A stretch of 64,000 nucleotides of DNA. It comes from Candidatus Cacconaster equi. Its GTDB lineage: Bacteria; Bacteroidota; Bacteroidia; Bacteroidales; UBA932. A program made the translations under genes and the position numbers. Positions 10,143-20,843 of this stretch are shown here, piece by piece. The notes beneath the pieces were generated by a model that was given only the letters and a program-made list of their open reading frames with translations, was not told where the DNA came from and ran no database searches. Position 1 is the stretch's first letter, and every line of letters starts with the position of its first letter. The DNA lies in the NCBI GenBank assembly GCA_018065895.1, contig JAGHSK010000015.1, positions 1-64,000 on the forward strand, read 5' to 3'.

Positions 10143-10958
10143 ATGAAAAAAATTTTCATGTTTTTGGCAGTTGCTGGTCTTCTGACAGTTTCTGCTAATT
10201 TCCAACCAGCTTCAGCTCAGGACGAAGAAGCTGCTGCAACTGAAGAAGTTGCTGCCGCTGCTGAGGAAGTTGCCGAAGAGGCAGCCGCTCCAGTTGATCC
10301 ATTCGCTGCAGGTGAAAGCGATCAGCCACTGCATCAGCAGTTGAAGAAGCTCTTCATCGAAGGTGGTGCAGGCTTCATGGCAACCATTCTGTTGTGCCTT
10401 ATCTTCGGTCTTGCTATTGCAATTGAACGAATCATCACTCTCGGTATGGCCAAGACTAACGTTGCAGCTTTCGGAGAGAAAGTTGAGGCCAAACTCAAAG
10501 AAAAAGATATCGACGGCGCTCTCGAGCTTTGCCGCGACACCAAGGGCCCGGTTGCAAGCATCTACTATCAGGGACTTCTCCGCGTTAAGGAAGGACAGTC
10601 AATCGAAAACATCGAGAAATCAGTCATTTCTTACGGTTCAGTTCAGATGGGTCAGCTTGAGAACGGTATGTCTTGGATTTCACTCTTCATCGGTATCGCT
10701 CCTATGTTGGGATTCATGGGTACTGTAATCGGTTTGATCCAGGCATTCGACGCAATCGAGGTAGCAGGTGATATCAGCCCGGCATTGGTAGCAGGTGGTA
10801 TGAAAGTCGCTTTGATCACAACTGTAGGTGGTCTGGTCGTTGCTATTATCCTTCAGATTTTCTTCAACTACATCGTTTCAAGAATTGACGCTATCGTTTC
10901 TGAAATGGAAACTGCTTCAATCGACTTGGTTGACACACTTGTAAAGTACACGAAATAA
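10143..10958 (+). CDS. exbB: MotA/TolQ/ExbB proton channel family protein with N-terminal Ala/Glu-rich extension
   Basis: signal/TM then acidic Ala/Glu stretch; GMSWISLFIGIAPMLGFMGTVIGLIQAFDAIE typical of ExbB/TolQ. Confidence 0.9.
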   Translation: MKKIFMFLAVAGLLTVSANFQPASAQDEEAAATEEVAAAAEEVAEEAAAPVDPFAAGESDQPLHQQLKKLFIEGGAGFMATILLCLIFGLAIAIERIITLGMAKTNVAAFGEKVEAKLKEKDIDGALELCRDTKGPVASIYYQGLLRVKEGQSIENIEKSVISYGSVQMGQLENGMSWISLFIGIAPMLGFMGTVIGLIQAFDAIEVAGDISPALVAGGMKVALITTVGGLVVAIILQIFFNYIVSRIDAIVSEMETASIDLVDTLVKYTK

Positions 10959-10974
10959 TTACAGGCAATAGATC

Positions 10975-11382
10975 ATGAAAGTTTTAAAATATATCGAATA
11001 TGTGCTCCTGGTAATATCACTGGTGCTGTTCGCTATTGGTCTGATGACAATCAAGACTGTCGATTCAGGCATGCTGAACATTTACCTGGTATGGACATAT
11101 ATTTTGGTAGCTGCCGCTTTGATCTTTGCTATAGGATTTCCGTTGGTTAGTTCCTTCAAAGACAAAAAGAGCCTCAAGAGACTGCTTCTCGTCGTTGCAG
11201 CCGTTGTGGTTATTTTCGGCGGTATCTATATGATTGCCCCTGGTGAGGCAATCGCTGTTAACACAGTTGTATCAGAAGGTACTTTCAAATTTGCTGACGC
11301 TGCCCTCTATGTCTGCTACCTTTTCGTAGCCGGATCAATCATTTCATTGATATGGGGTGCCGCACACAAGGCAATCAAATAA
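10975..11382 (+). CDS. conserved-position hypothetical membrane protein in exb operon
   Basis: 135 aa, ~4 predicted TM helices; 16-nt gap from exbB and 10-nt gap to exbD. Confidence 0.75.
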   Translation: MKVLKYIEYVLLVISLVLFAIGLMTIKTVDSGMLNIYLVWTYILVAAALIFAIGFPLVSSFKDKKSLKRLLLVVAAVVVIFGGIYMIAPGEAIAVNTVVSEGTFKFADAALYVCYLFVAGSIISLIWGAAHKAIK

Positions 11383-11392
11383 GTAATTTAGT

Positions 11393-11971
11393 ATGGCATC
11401 AAAAAAGACTCCTGAAATTAACGGTGGATCAATGGCGGACATCTCCTTCATTGCATTGATCTTTTTCTTGATGGTGACTACTATGGACAAGGAGCAGGGT
11501 ATCGCAAGACGTCTTCCTCCATTGCCTAGCGAAGATCAGAAGGTCGAAGACCAGAAGGTCAATCGTCGTAACATCATCCAGGTCAAGATTAACGCAAGCG
11601 ACAGACTTTTCGCCGGAAATCAGCCTATGGATGTCAGCCAGCTGAAAGATAAAATCAAAGAATTCCTGACTAACCCTAGCAACGATCCTAATCTCCCTGA
11701 AATAGAGATGAAGAACGTTGAAGGCCTTGGTATGGTTCCAGTTTCAAAAGGTGTCATTTCATTGCAGAACGACCGCGGTACCACTTACAGCAAGTATATC
11801 GCCGTTCAAAACGAGCTCATCAGAGCCATCAATGAATTGCGTGATGATTTTTCAATGAGAACATACGGCAAGAAATATGACCTTCTTGACGAAGACCGTC
11901 AGAAGATCGTTCGTGATGCTGTTCCTCAGCCAATCTCAGAAGCGGAGCCTAAGGACGTCAAGAAAAAATAG
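11393..11971 (+). CDS. exbD: biopolymer transport protein ExbD/TolR family (copy 1)
   Basis: N-terminal MADISFIALIFFLMVTTM single TM with conserved Asp. Confidence 0.9.
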   Translation: MASKKTPEINGGSMADISFIALIFFLMVTTMDKEQGIARRLPPLPSEDQKVEDQKVNRRNIIQVKINASDRLFAGNQPMDVSQLKDKIKEFLTNPSNDPNLPEIEMKNVEGLGMVPVSKGVISLQNDRGTTYSKYIAVQNELIRAINELRDDFSMRTYGKKYDLLDEDRQKIVRDAVPQPISEAEPKDVKKK

Positions 11972-11982
11972 GAGGATTCAGT

Positions 11983-12453
11983 ATGGCTAAATTCATAAAA
12001 AAAGAGAAAAGTGATATCCCTGCCATCGGCACGGCTTCACTTCCTGATATTGTGTTTATGATTTTGATGTTCTTCATGGTGTCAACCTCAATGCGTCAGA
12101 CTGACCGCAAAGTCAAGGTTGTTATGCCTCAGGCTTCGGAAGTCACTAAACTTGAAAGAAAAGACCTTTCGTCTTACATTTATATCGGAACTCCTACTGA
12201 ACAGTATCAGGCACAGTACGGTACTGAGTCACGTATCCAGTTGAACGATTCTTTCAGAACCATTGACGACATCAGAGACTTTATCGCTGCTGAACGTGAG
12301 AACCTCAGCGAGGCTGACCGTCCATTCATGACTGTCAACATCAAAGCTGACGCTGACACCCGTATGGGTATCATAACTGACGTAAAGCAGGAACTTCGTC
12401 GTTGCTCTGCGCTGAAGATCATGTACGGCGCACGTAGTGATGTCAGAAAGTAA
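11983..12453 (+). CDS. exbD: biopolymer transport protein ExbD/TolR family (copy 2)
   Basis: IGTASLPDIVFMILMFFMVSTSM TM with conserved Asp. Confidence 0.9.
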   Translation: MAKFIKKEKSDIPAIGTASLPDIVFMILMFFMVSTSMRQTDRKVKVVMPQASEVTKLERKDLSSYIYIGTPTEQYQAQYGTESRIQLNDSFRTIDDIRDFIAAERENLSEADRPFMTVNIKADADTRMGIITDVKQELRRCSALKIMYGARSDVRK

Positions 12454-12470
12454 ACACTTATGATTTGAAG

Positions 12471-12505
12471 AAAGGGGTGGCCTTAAATGAGTCACCCTTT
12501 CTTTT
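12471..12505 (+). terminator. rho-independent terminator-like hairpin after exb operon
   Basis: AAAGGGGTGG...GTCACCCTTTCTTTT stem with T-rich tail immediately after exbD2 stop. Confidence 0.75.
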
Positions 12506-12534
12506 ATATGGTACTTCAAAAAACTTGATAGTTT

Positions 12535-13746
12535 ATGAAAGGATTCATAAAGGGTTTTGTCACTGTTGCACTTCTTCTCACCATTGTTTCCTGCGGACAG
12601 AAGAGGGCGAAATATGTTTTTCTTTTTATCGGTGATGGAATGAGTTTCGCCAACGTTTCCCTTACGGAAGCGTATCAGGCACACGTCAGGGGCGAAGTGG
12701 GGATGGATCCATTGTGCTTCACAAGTTTTCCTGTCCTTGGAGAAGCCACTACATTTTCTGCAGACAGGCCTATTACGTGCTCTTCCGCTGCAGGGACTGC
12801 ACTTTCGACCGGGTTCAAGACCAGGAACGGTATGCTTGGCGTGACTCCGGACACAACTGATCTGACAAGTATTTCATACAAGATACACGATGCCGGCTAT
12901 GCGGTGGGCATTATGTCCAACGTGCAGATAAACCACGCGACCCCGGCATCATTCTATGGCCATTCCGCCAAACGTTCGGACTATTATTCAATAGGTCAGG
13001 AACTGCCGAAAACCGGCTTTGAATTCTTCGGTGGCGGCGGATTCATCCAGCCTAACGGCAAAGGGGACTCTGCTGCCGTTTCACTCTATAATTTTGCCGA
13101 GCAGGGAGGTTATACCATAGCCTGCGGAATCGATGATTTCAATGCCAAGAAGGACTCTTCCAGGATTCTTCTTGTCCAGGAGGAAGGTTCCAGCAAAATT
13201 TGCCCATATGCTTTGGGCCGTCCTGAAGGAGCGCTGACCCTTCCTCAGATAGTCGAGGCCGCCATATCTGTCCTTGAAAGGAACAGGCGGGGTTTCTTCA
13301 TGATGGCGGAGGGAGGTTTGATTGATTGGACCGCTCACAGCCAGGATGCCGCCGGAACTATAATGGAGGTTCTCGACCTTGACCAGGCCGTGAAGGTTGC
13401 GTATGCCTTCTATGAGAAACATCCGGATGAAACGTTGATTGTAATAACTGCTGACCATGCCACCGGAGGTCTGGCGCTTGGCAAAAGGGGATATTCTTTC
13501 GATCTGTCTCCTGTGGCTGCCATCAAGTCCGCTACGACCACTGACAATGTGGAGGCATATATGAACAACGAAACGACTGTTTCGTATGTGAATGAAGCCG
13601 CAAAAATAGGATGGACCACTTTCGGTCATACCGGAGATCCCGTACCTGTATGGGCAGTGGGCGTCGGATGCGAAAAATTCGCAGGACGTCAGGACAATAC
13701 GGACATTCCACGCAAGATTTGCGATATAATGCATGTTGAATTTTAA
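12535..13746 (+). CDS. alkaline phosphatase
   Basis: 403 aa; lipoprotein-like N-terminus, FLFIGDGMSFANV, TCSSAAGTALSTG, MMAEGGLIDWTAHSQDA, ITADHATGG. Confidence 0.92.
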   Translation: MKGFIKGFVTVALLLTIVSCGQKRAKYVFLFIGDGMSFANVSLTEAYQAHVRGEVGMDPLCFTSFPVLGEATTFSADRPITCSSAAGTALSTGFKTRNGMLGVTPDTTDLTSISYKIHDAGYAVGIMSNVQINHATPASFYGHSAKRSDYYSIGQELPKTGFEFFGGGGFIQPNGKGDSAAVSLYNFAEQGGYTIACGIDDFNAKKDSSRILLVQEEGSSKICPYALGRPEGALTLPQIVEAAISVLERNRRGFFMMAEGGLIDWTAHSQDAAGTIMEVLDLDQAVKVAYAFYEKHPDETLIVITADHATGGLALGKRGYSFDLSPVAAIKSATTTDNVEAYMNNETTVSYVNEAAKIGWTTFGHTGDPVPVWAVGVGCEKFAGRQDNTDIPRKICDIMHVEF

Positions 13747-13764
13747 TCTTTGTTATCTGAAAAT

Positions 13765-15285
13765 ATGAAAAGAGTTTTTTCCCTTGTTGCAGTCTTGCTT
13801 CTGATGGCAAGTTCGTCTTTCGCTCAGGAGTCACCGAAACGCGAATTCCGTGGGGCGTGGCTTCATATTGTAGGCAATCAGCAGATCAAGACAATGTCAC
13901 GTGAGCAGATCCAGGAGTGGTTCACAACCACCCTTGATTCACTCAAGGCCTGCGGCTGCAATGCCATAATTTTCCAGGTCCGTCCCCAGGCCGACGCTTT
14001 CTATGAATCAAAGCTCGAGCCTTGGACTCGTTTCCTTACCGGAGAGCAGGGGAAAGCTCCTGACCCATATTGGGATCCACTCCAGTTCATGATAGACGAG
14101 TGCCACGCCAGAGGTATGGAACTTCACGCCTGGCTGAATCCTTACCGTGTGACTTCAAATGGCAAGGAGCAACTCTACCCGGGCCATCTCTATTTCAAGA
14201 AGCCTCATATCTTCAAACGTTACGGCCAGCAGCTCTATTTCGATCCGGGCGAGCCTGAATCAAGGGAGCACACCGTAAAGGTGATTGCCGACATCGTAAA
14301 TCGCTATGACGTCGATGCAATCCATTTCGATGACTATTTCTATCCGTATCCTATCAAGAACGAAGAGTTCCACGATGATGCCTCATTCTCAAAATATGCG
14401 GCAGAGCAGGGTTTTGAATATTGGCAGAAGGGCGATTGGCGCCGTCATAATGTTGAGATGCTCATGCAGCAGATCAACGATACGATAAAGGCCATAAAGC
14501 CTTGGATCCGTTTCGGTATCTCTCCTTTCGGAATCCACCGCAACAAGGCTGAAGATCCGGAGGGAGGCAGCGACACCAATGGCTTGTCGAATTACGACGA
14601 ACTTTTCGCAGATGTACCTGCATGGGCTGAAAAGGGATACATTGATTATATCGTTCCGCAGCTGTATTGGAAGATAGGCACAAAAGCTGCTGACTATGAG
14701 GTTCTGATCAAATGGTGGAATGACAAGAATTACAAGGGTCAGCTTTATATCGGCCAGAGCATAGGCACTTTCAGCGCACCGGATCTGGATAATCCGGCCA
14801 TCTCCCAAACCGGGAGAAAGATGCAGCTTGTGCGCGAGCTTCCTAATGTGGACGGTAACGTATGGTGGCCGGGATGGTCGCTTGTGTCTGCTCCAAGAGC
14901 ACGCAGGAATGCAGTAGAACCTGTATTTTCTCTCAAGGACTCGCTCAGGACCATCTATCAGAAGAATATTGCCCTTATTCCCGCTTATTCCGACCTTGAC
15001 AGCATTGCGCCGGCTCCGGTGAAGAGCGTGAAGGCTTCCGGCAAGAGTATCGTGTGGAGCGTCAATCCAACTGAGGACGTGATGCAGCAACCTCACTTCT
15101 ACGTAGTTTACAGAATGCCTGTCAATGCAAAGGCTGACATTGACAACAGCGCATATATAGTTGAAATCACCCGTAAGAACAGTTATGTTCCTTCAGAGAA
15201 ACGTTCGGGCAAATACAAATACATCATCACGGTAGTTGACAAATGCTGGAACGAAAGTCCGGCATCAAAAGAAACAGTTTGGTAA
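13765..15285 (+). CDS. glycosyl hydrolase-like family 10 / DUF187-type secreted protein
   Basis: signal peptide; [53 protein letters not shown] motifs. Confidence 0.88.
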   Translation: MKRVFSLVAVLLLMASSSFAQESPKREFRGAWLHIVGNQQIKTMSREQIQEWFTTTLDSLKACGCNAIIFQVRPQADAFYESKLEPWTRFLTGEQGKAPDPYWDPLQFMIDECHARGMELHAWLNPYRVTSNGKEQLYPGHLYFKKPHIFKRYGQQLYFDPGEPESREHTVKVIADIVNRYDVDAIHFDDYFYPYPIKNEEFHDDASFSKYAAEQGFEYWQKGDWRRHNVEMLMQQINDTIKAIKPWIRFGISPFGIHRNKAEDPEGGSDTNGLSNYDELFADVPAWAEKGYIDYIVPQLYWKIGTKAADYEVLIKWWNDKNYKGQLYIGQSIGTFSAPDLDNPAISQTGRKMQLVRELPNVDGNVWWPGWSLVSAPRARRNAVEPVFSLKDSLRTIYQKNIALIPAYSDLDSIAPAPVKSVKASGKSIVWSVNPTEDVMQQPHFYVVYRMPVNAKADIDNSAYIVEITRKNSYVPSEKRSGKYKYIITVVDKCWNESPASKETVW

Positions 15286-15286
15286 A

Positions 15287-16669
15287 ATGAAGAGAAGAAT
15301 CAAGGATTATCTGGCTGGACAGCCTGAGAATGATATAGTTGTAAAAGGATGGGTCCGCACGAAAAGAGGCAACAAGAATGTCGCCTTCATCGCGCTCAAC
15401 GACGGCTCAACCATCAATAATATACAGATTGTCTGTGACCTGGCCAATTTCAGCGATGAATTGATGAAGCAGATAACTACAGGCGCCTGCCTTAGCGTGA
15501 CCGGAGATCTTGTGCCTTCACAGGGAAGCGGTCAGGCTGTGGAGGTTCAGGCGAAGGCAATCGAGGTGCTCGGTGTAGCCGATCCTGAGTCATACCCTCT
15601 TCAAAAGAAGGGGCACAGTATGGAATTCCTTAGGGAGATCGCACACCTTCGTCCGCGCACCAATACTTTCGGAGCTGTGCTGAGAATCCGTCACGCAATG
15701 GCGTTCGCAATTCATAAATTCTTCAATGAGAGAGGCTTCATCTATCTGCATACCCCGCTCATCACAGCATCCGACTGCGAGGGAGCCGGCGAGATGTTCC
15801 AGGTAACCACCCTTGATCTTGACAACCTTCCTCGTGACGAAAAAGGTGCAATCAAGTATTCGGAGGATTTCTTCGGCCGTCATACGTCGCTTACCGTCAG
15901 CGGTCAGCTTGAGGGCGAACTCGGTGCAACCGCGATGGGCAACATCTATACCTTCGGCCCTACGTTCCGCGCTGAAAATTCAAACACTCCGCGCCACCTG
16001 GCAGAATTCTGGATGGTGGAGCCTGAAATGGCATTCTACGACGTGAACGATCTGATGGACCTTGAGGAAGAGTTTATAAAATATCTCGTGCAGTATGCTC
16101 TTGACAACTGTCAGGATGACCTCGCATTCCTCAATAAGATGATCGATCCGGAACTGATTGAGCGACTGAAGAGTGTGGTCTCAACTGATTTTGTCCGTCT
16201 TACATATACCGAGGGCGTTGACATCTTGATCAGGAGCGGTCAGAAGTTTGAGTTCCCGGTAAGCTGGGGAGTTGATTTGCAGAGTGAACACGAAAGATAT
16301 CTGGTGGAGAAGCACTTTGGCAAGCCTGTTATTCTGACGGATTATCCTAAGGATATCAAGGCATTCTATATGAAACAGAACGACGACGGCAGGACGGTAC
16401 GCGGTACGGACGTCCTCTTCCCGAAGATCGGTGAAATCATCGGTGGATCGGAGAGGGAGTCAAGCCTTGAAAAGCTCAACAACCGCATTTCCGAGCTCAA
16501 TATGGATACCAGAAACCTCTGGTGGTATATTGATACCAGAAAGTTCGGTACCTGCCCTCACAGCGGTTTCGGCCTCGGGTTCGAGCGACTTCTGCTCTTT
16601 GTAACGGGAATGTCGAATATACGCGACGTCATTCCGTTCCCTCGTACTCCAAAAACAGCTGAATTTTAA
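15287..16669 (+). CDS. asnS: asparaginyl-tRNA synthetase
   Basis: [12 protein letters not shown] start; class II aaRS motifs [29 protein letters not shown]. Confidence 0.95.
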   Translation: MKRRIKDYLAGQPENDIVVKGWVRTKRGNKNVAFIALNDGSTINNIQIVCDLANFSDELMKQITTGACLSVTGDLVPSQGSGQAVEVQAKAIEVLGVADPESYPLQKKGHSMEFLREIAHLRPRTNTFGAVLRIRHAMAFAIHKFFNERGFIYLHTPLITASDCEGAGEMFQVTTLDLDNLPRDEKGAIKYSEDFFGRHTSLTVSGQLEGELGATAMGNIYTFGPTFRAENSNTPRHLAEFWMVEPEMAFYDVNDLMDLEEEFIKYLVQYALDNCQDDLAFLNKMIDPELIERLKSVVSTDFVRLTYTEGVDILIRSGQKFEFPVSWGVDLQSEHERYLVEKHFGKPVILTDYPKDIKAFYMKQNDDGRTVRGTDVLFPKIGEIIGGSERESSLEKLNNRISELNMDTRNLWWYIDTRKFGTCPHSGFGLGFERLLLFVTGMSNIRDVIPFPRTPKTAEF

Positions 16670-16690
16670 CAATAATATCAAGACCTGCTT

Positions 16691-17317
16691 ATGTTAGTCA
16701 TTGGCATTGCCGGAGGCTCGGGTTCCGGGAAAACGACTGTCGTAAACGAGATTAAGAAAAGAATGTGGGACCAGGCCCACGAGAAGGTGGTTGTCATTCC
16801 ACAGGATTCCTATTACAAGGACCAGGGCCATCTTCCTATGGAGAAGCGTCAGGCTCTGAATTTCGACCATCCTGATGCCATAGACTGGCAGTTGCTTGTA
16901 TCGCAATTGAAGGATCTCAAGGAGGGGAAGGCGATAGAACAGCCTACGTATTCTTATCTTACCTGCACCAGACAACCTGAGACAGTTCACGTCGAGCCTG
17001 CTGACATAATCATAATCGAAGGTATTCTTATCTTCACCTGCGAGGAGCTGCGCGACCAGATGGATATAAAGGTTTTTGTTGACGCTGACGATGATGACAG
17101 ACTGATGAGAGTGATCACCAGGGATATCGTTGAGCGTGGCAAGAACGTGCAGTGGGTTATCGACCGATATACCAAGACGGTAAAGCCGATGTACCTTCAG
17201 TTTATCGCTCCAAGCAAGAGATATGCCGATATCATCGTACCTGAAGGAGGCCACAATAAGATAGCAATCAGCGTGCTGCTGTCCGGAATCAGAAGGATGG
17301 CCGCCAGAGACAAATAA
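16691..17317 (+). CDS. udk: uridine kinase
   Basis: GIAGGSGSGKTT P-loop, QDSYYKD, NFDHPDAID. Confidence 0.95.
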   Translation: MLVIGIAGGSGSGKTTVVNEIKKRMWDQAHEKVVVIPQDSYYKDQGHLPMEKRQALNFDHPDAIDWQLLVSQLKDLKEGKAIEQPTYSYLTCTRQPETVHVEPADIIIIEGILIFTCEELRDQMDIKVFVDADDDDRLMRVITRDIVERGKNVQWVIDRYTKTVKPMYLQFIAPSKRYADIIVPEGGHNKIAISVLLSGIRRMAARDK

Positions 17318-17324
17318 TCCGCAG

Positions 17325-18047
17325 ATGAACGGGGAAAGTCAGAAGAAGGAGAGAAGAGTGGGACTGTATGCAACGGTCTCCTTTCACCTGGCTGTCCTTA
17401 TTGTGCTGCTCTGCATTTCCATAGGCGCCGTATGGCATAGCGAGTCCTCTTTCGTCCTCGATTTCACCAAGCAGGAGGAGTTGGAAAAAGAACAGAGGGA
17501 AATAGAGCTTAAGGAGCAGGTTACGCAGGATCTGGACAAGATGTTCGGAGAGCGTTCCAATATCCGTAATGTGGCAGTGGATGCCGGTTCAAAACTCAAG
17601 GACGACCGCTTCAAGAATCCGGAAGAGGTGTACAAGGAGGCGAAAGAACTCCAGAAAAAATTGGACGCCTCGAAGAAAGCCGCCCTCGCGGAGCAGGCTG
17701 CGGAGGAGGCAGTGGATATGAACAGCACGAAAGATGCGGCTGATGACAAGCCTGCACAGCAGTATTCCGGCCCGTCTGTCATCTCCTGGACGTTGGAAGG
17801 CCGCAAGGCTCGCGTTCTGCCTGTACCAGCCTACAAGGGGTATGGCTCAGGTGATGTATATGTGAAGATTATCGTCAACAAGAACGGCAAGGTGACTTCG
17901 GCCTCAATCATACAGGGTCCGTCTTCAACTGACTCCTCTCTTCAGGAGTATGCCTTGGAAGCTGCCCGCAGGTCGCGGTTCAGCGCTTCGTCCACTGCGC
18001 CTGCATCACAGCAGGGCGAGATAGTATATCGTTTTATCGCTCAGTAG
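17325..18047 (+). CDS. TonB-like energy transducer
   Basis: N-terminal TM, charged/helical spacer, C-terminal GDVYVKIIVNKNGKVTSASIIQGPSSTDSSLQEYALEAARRSRF. Confidence 0.8.
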   Translation: MNGESQKKERRVGLYATVSFHLAVLIVLLCISIGAVWHSESSFVLDFTKQEELEKEQREIELKEQVTQDLDKMFGERSNIRNVAVDAGSKLKDDRFKNPEEVYKEAKELQKKLDASKKAALAEQAAEEAVDMNSTKDAADDKPAQQYSGPSVISWTLEGRKARVLPVPAYKGYGSGDVYVKIIVNKNGKVTSASIIQGPSSTDSSLQEYALEAARRSRFSASSTAPASQQGEIVYRFIAQ

Positions 18048-18852
18048 GGATACGGAAATTTCCGGAGGCGGTGCGTCTGAGTGCTGTCAGATAGGCGCCT
18101 GAATCCAGTGAAAGCCCCAAATCGCGCGCCAGGGAGCGGATGTATGTACCTTTGGAACATCTGACCTTGATTGTGGCGGCAGGCCTTTTTCCGTCGGAAA
18201 TATGGGATGTATGGTAGTTTTTGACGGTACGCACTTCGTCGCCGACAACAAAGCCGTCATCTTCCATAATGTTATTCTCGGTGAATCCGAGCAGTTCGAT
18301 GTCGTAGATGGTGATTCTGTTCTTTTTCAACTCTACAGGCTCCCCGCAGCGTGCGTACTCATAGGCGCGGAGGCCGTTTATCACTTTAGCGGAGAATATC
18401 GGAGGAACCTGGTCCTGCTCTCCCTGGAATTCTTTCAAGGCATCCCTGACTTTCCTCTCCGTTATATGCTCATACGGAAAAAAACTGTCAATAGGCTGCT
18501 CGAGGTCGAACGAAGGTGTGGTGGCGCCGAATTCTACGGTGGCTACATATTCCTTTTCGTGAGCCTGCAGTTCTTCTGCAATCTTGGTGGCTTTCCCTAC
18601 GCAGACAATCAGCAGTCCCGTGGCAAGAGGGTCGAGAGTACCTGCGTGTCCCACCTTCATCTTTCTCAGGCCGAAGTGCTTCTGAAGCTGGAATTTGCAT
18701 TTCCTTACAACGTCTGCGGATGTCCAGCGGTAAGGCTTGTCAATCGGCATCACGATGCCTTCGGGATAATCCTCGACATTATGCGACAGGTGGGATTCCA
18801 GAAACTCTGAAATCCCATCCGTAGGGCAGCCTTCAAGAAGATAATAGCCCAT
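18034..18852 (-). CDS. truB: tRNA pseudouridine(55) synthase
   Basis: KVGHAGTLDPLATGLLIVCVG motif; convergent 14-nt overlap with TonB-like gene. Confidence 0.95.
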   Translation of the reverse strand: MGYYLLEGCPTDGISEFLESHLSHNVEDYPEGIVMPIDKPYRWTSADVVRKCKFQLQKHFGLRKMKVGHAGTLDPLATGLLIVCVGKATKIAEELQAHEKEYVATVEFGATTPSFDLEQPIDSFFPYEHITERKVRDALKEFQGEQDQVPPIFSAKVINGLRAYEYARCGEPVELKKNRITIYDIELLGFTENNIMEDDGFVVGDEVRTVKNYHTSHISDGKRPAATIKVRCSKGTYIRSLARDLGLSLDSGAYLTALRRTASGNFRIPTER

Positions 18853-18854
18853 AT

Positions 18855-19289
18855 TTACCTGCAGGCTATTTTCTGTACGCGCCTTTCGTGACGCCCGCCT
18901 TCGAACGATGCGGCAAAGTAAGCTTTGACGATTGCCTGTGCATCCTCAAGTGATATGAATCTGGCAGGGAGCGAAAGCACGTTCGCGTTGTTATGCTGTT
19001 TGGCAAGTGATGCCAGTTCAGGTGTCCAGCACAATGCCGCACGGATGCCCTGATGTTTGTTCAACGTCATTGAAATGCCGTTACCGGAGCCGCACAGGGC
19101 GATGCCGCAGCATACTTCACCCTTTTCTATGGCATTTGCAAGCGGGTGGGCGAAATCCGGGTAGTCAACGCTCTCGGTCGAGTGTGTGCCGTAGTCAAGA
19201 ATGTCGTATCCAAGTGACTGTACAAGTGGCTTGAGAGCCTCTTTCATTTCGTATCCGGCGTGATCCGACGCCATTCCTATGAATTTCAT
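18855..19289 (-). CDS. rpiB: ribose 5-phosphate isomerase B
   Basis: SDHAGYEMKE, LCGSGNGISMTLNKHQGIRAALC. Confidence 0.94.
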   Translation of the reverse strand: MKFIGMASDHAGYEMKEALKPLVQSLGYDILDYGTHSTESVDYPDFAHPLANAIEKGEVCCGIALCGSGNGISMTLNKHQGIRAALCWTPELASLAKQHNNANVLSLPARFISLEDAQAIVKAYFAASFEGGRHERRVQKIACR

Positions 19290-20843
19290 CTATCCAAGTT
19301 TTGAGATTGCTTTTTCTATTCGTCTGTCAGTCTCCTCTTTTCCGAGTATCTCAAGCATGTCGGCTATTCCAGGACCCTTTGAGATGCCTACAAGGAAGAG
19401 GCGGAGTGTGTTCATCACCTTGCCCATCGGCCATTCATTGGCTGTTATCAGTTCGTGCAGCGATGATTCGATGTTCTCTTTGGTGAATGGCGCTATGCCC
19501 GGGATGAATTGCCGTATCTGCGGAATGATGGCCTTTACCTCGTCTTTCCAGAATTTGTTGACCGAGGCCTCGTCGTAATTTTCGGGAGCCGCGAAGAAAT
19601 ATGAGGTCTGATCCCACATCTCGTTCATGAAGTGGACTCTGTCCTTCATCAAATCAATGACCTTGCCTATGTATTCATCGCTGAAACCTGCCAGCTTTTC
19701 TCCCTCCAGCGTTTTGAACTGTGCCACGAGTTTGTCCAAAGGCTGCTTCCGGAGATATTCCTGATTGAACCATTTTGCCTTTTCCGGATTGAATTTTGCT
19801 CCGGACTTGACGATCCTTTCCAGTGAGAATACCTTCACAAGTTCGTCAAGCGAGAATATTTCCTGTTCCGTACCCGGATTCCATCCGAGAAGTGCCAGCA
19901 TATTGACGAATGCTTCAGGATAGTATCCGTCCTCCCTGTATCCTCTCGACACTTCTCCCTCAGGATTGACCCACTTGAGCGGGAAAACAGGGAAACCGAG
20001 ACGGTCTCCGTCACGTTTTGACAACTTGCCTTTTCCGTCAGGCTTGAGAAGGAGCGACAGATGCGCGAAGCCCGGCTGGGTATCTTTCCATCCGAACGCT
20101 TCATAAAGCAGGTAGTGCAACGGCAGTGAAGGAAGCCACTCCTCTCCTCGGATGACTTCGGTTATCTCCATAAGATGGTCATCCACGATGTTGGCAAGGT
20201 GGTATGTAGGAAGTTCGTCAACCCTTTTCCAAAGAACCTTGTCGTCAAGTGTGTTGCTGTTCACTTCTATATGACCGCGGATGAGGTCGTCCATCTCCAC
20301 GATCCTGTTCTCCGGTATCTTGAAACGTATTGTCCAGTTGTCGTCTGTTTCGATTCTGCGTCTGACCTCTTCCTGCGGAAGGGTGAGGGAGTTCTTCAAG
20401 GAACCTCTTGTCTGCCAGTTGTAGGTAAAGGTCTTTTTCTCAACTTCTGCCTGGGCTCTCAGCGCGGCGAGCTCCTCTGCGGAGTCAAAGGCATAGTATG
20501 CAAAGCCGCTTTCAACAAGCTGCTCGGCATATTTGCGGTAAAGACCTTTTCTCTGGCTCTGGCGGTATGGAGCATGAGGATGTTTTGCCGAGGGTGTCTC
20601 CACCATATTTCCGTTCTCGTCCACACCTTCGTCAGGCGATATGCCGCACCAGCGGAGAGAGTCGATTATATATTTTTCGGCTCCCGGTACGAAGCGTTGT
20701 GAGTCAGTGTCTTCGATTCTCAGCACGAAATCGCCGCCGGATTGTTTTGCATACAGATAGTTATACAATGCTGTACGTACGCCGCCCATATGCAACGGAC
20801 CCGTCGGACTCGGTGCAAAGCGCACCCTTCTTCTTTTTTTCAT
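19290..20843 (-). CDS. gltX: glutamyl-tRNA synthetase
   Basis: RFAPSPTGPLHMGGVRTALYNYL and KLSKRDGDR. Confidence 0.95.
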   Translation of the reverse strand: MKKRRRVRFAPSPTGPLHMGGVRTALYNYLYAKQSGGDFVLRIEDTDSQRFVPGAEKYIIDSLRWCGISPDEGVDENGNMVETPSAKHPHAPYRQSQRKGLYRKYAEQLVESGFAYYAFDSAEELAALRAQAEVEKKTFTYNWQTRGSLKNSLTLPQEEVRRRIETDDNWTIRFKIPENRIVEMDDLIRGHIEVNSNTLDDKVLWKRVDELPTYHLANIVDDHLMEITEVIRGEEWLPSLPLHYLLYEAFGWKDTQPGFAHLSLLLKPDGKGKLSKRDGDRLGFPVFPLKWVNPEGEVSRGYREDGYYPEAFVNMLALLGWNPGTEQEIFSLDELVKVFSLERIVKSGAKFNPEKAKWFNQEYLRKQPLDKLVAQFKTLEGEKLAGFSDEYIGKVIDLMKDRVHFMNEMWDQTSYFFAAPENYDEASVNKFWKDEVKAIIPQIRQFIPGIAPFTKENIESSLHELITANEWPMGKVMNTLRLFLVGISKGPGIADMLEILGKEETDRRIEKAISKLG

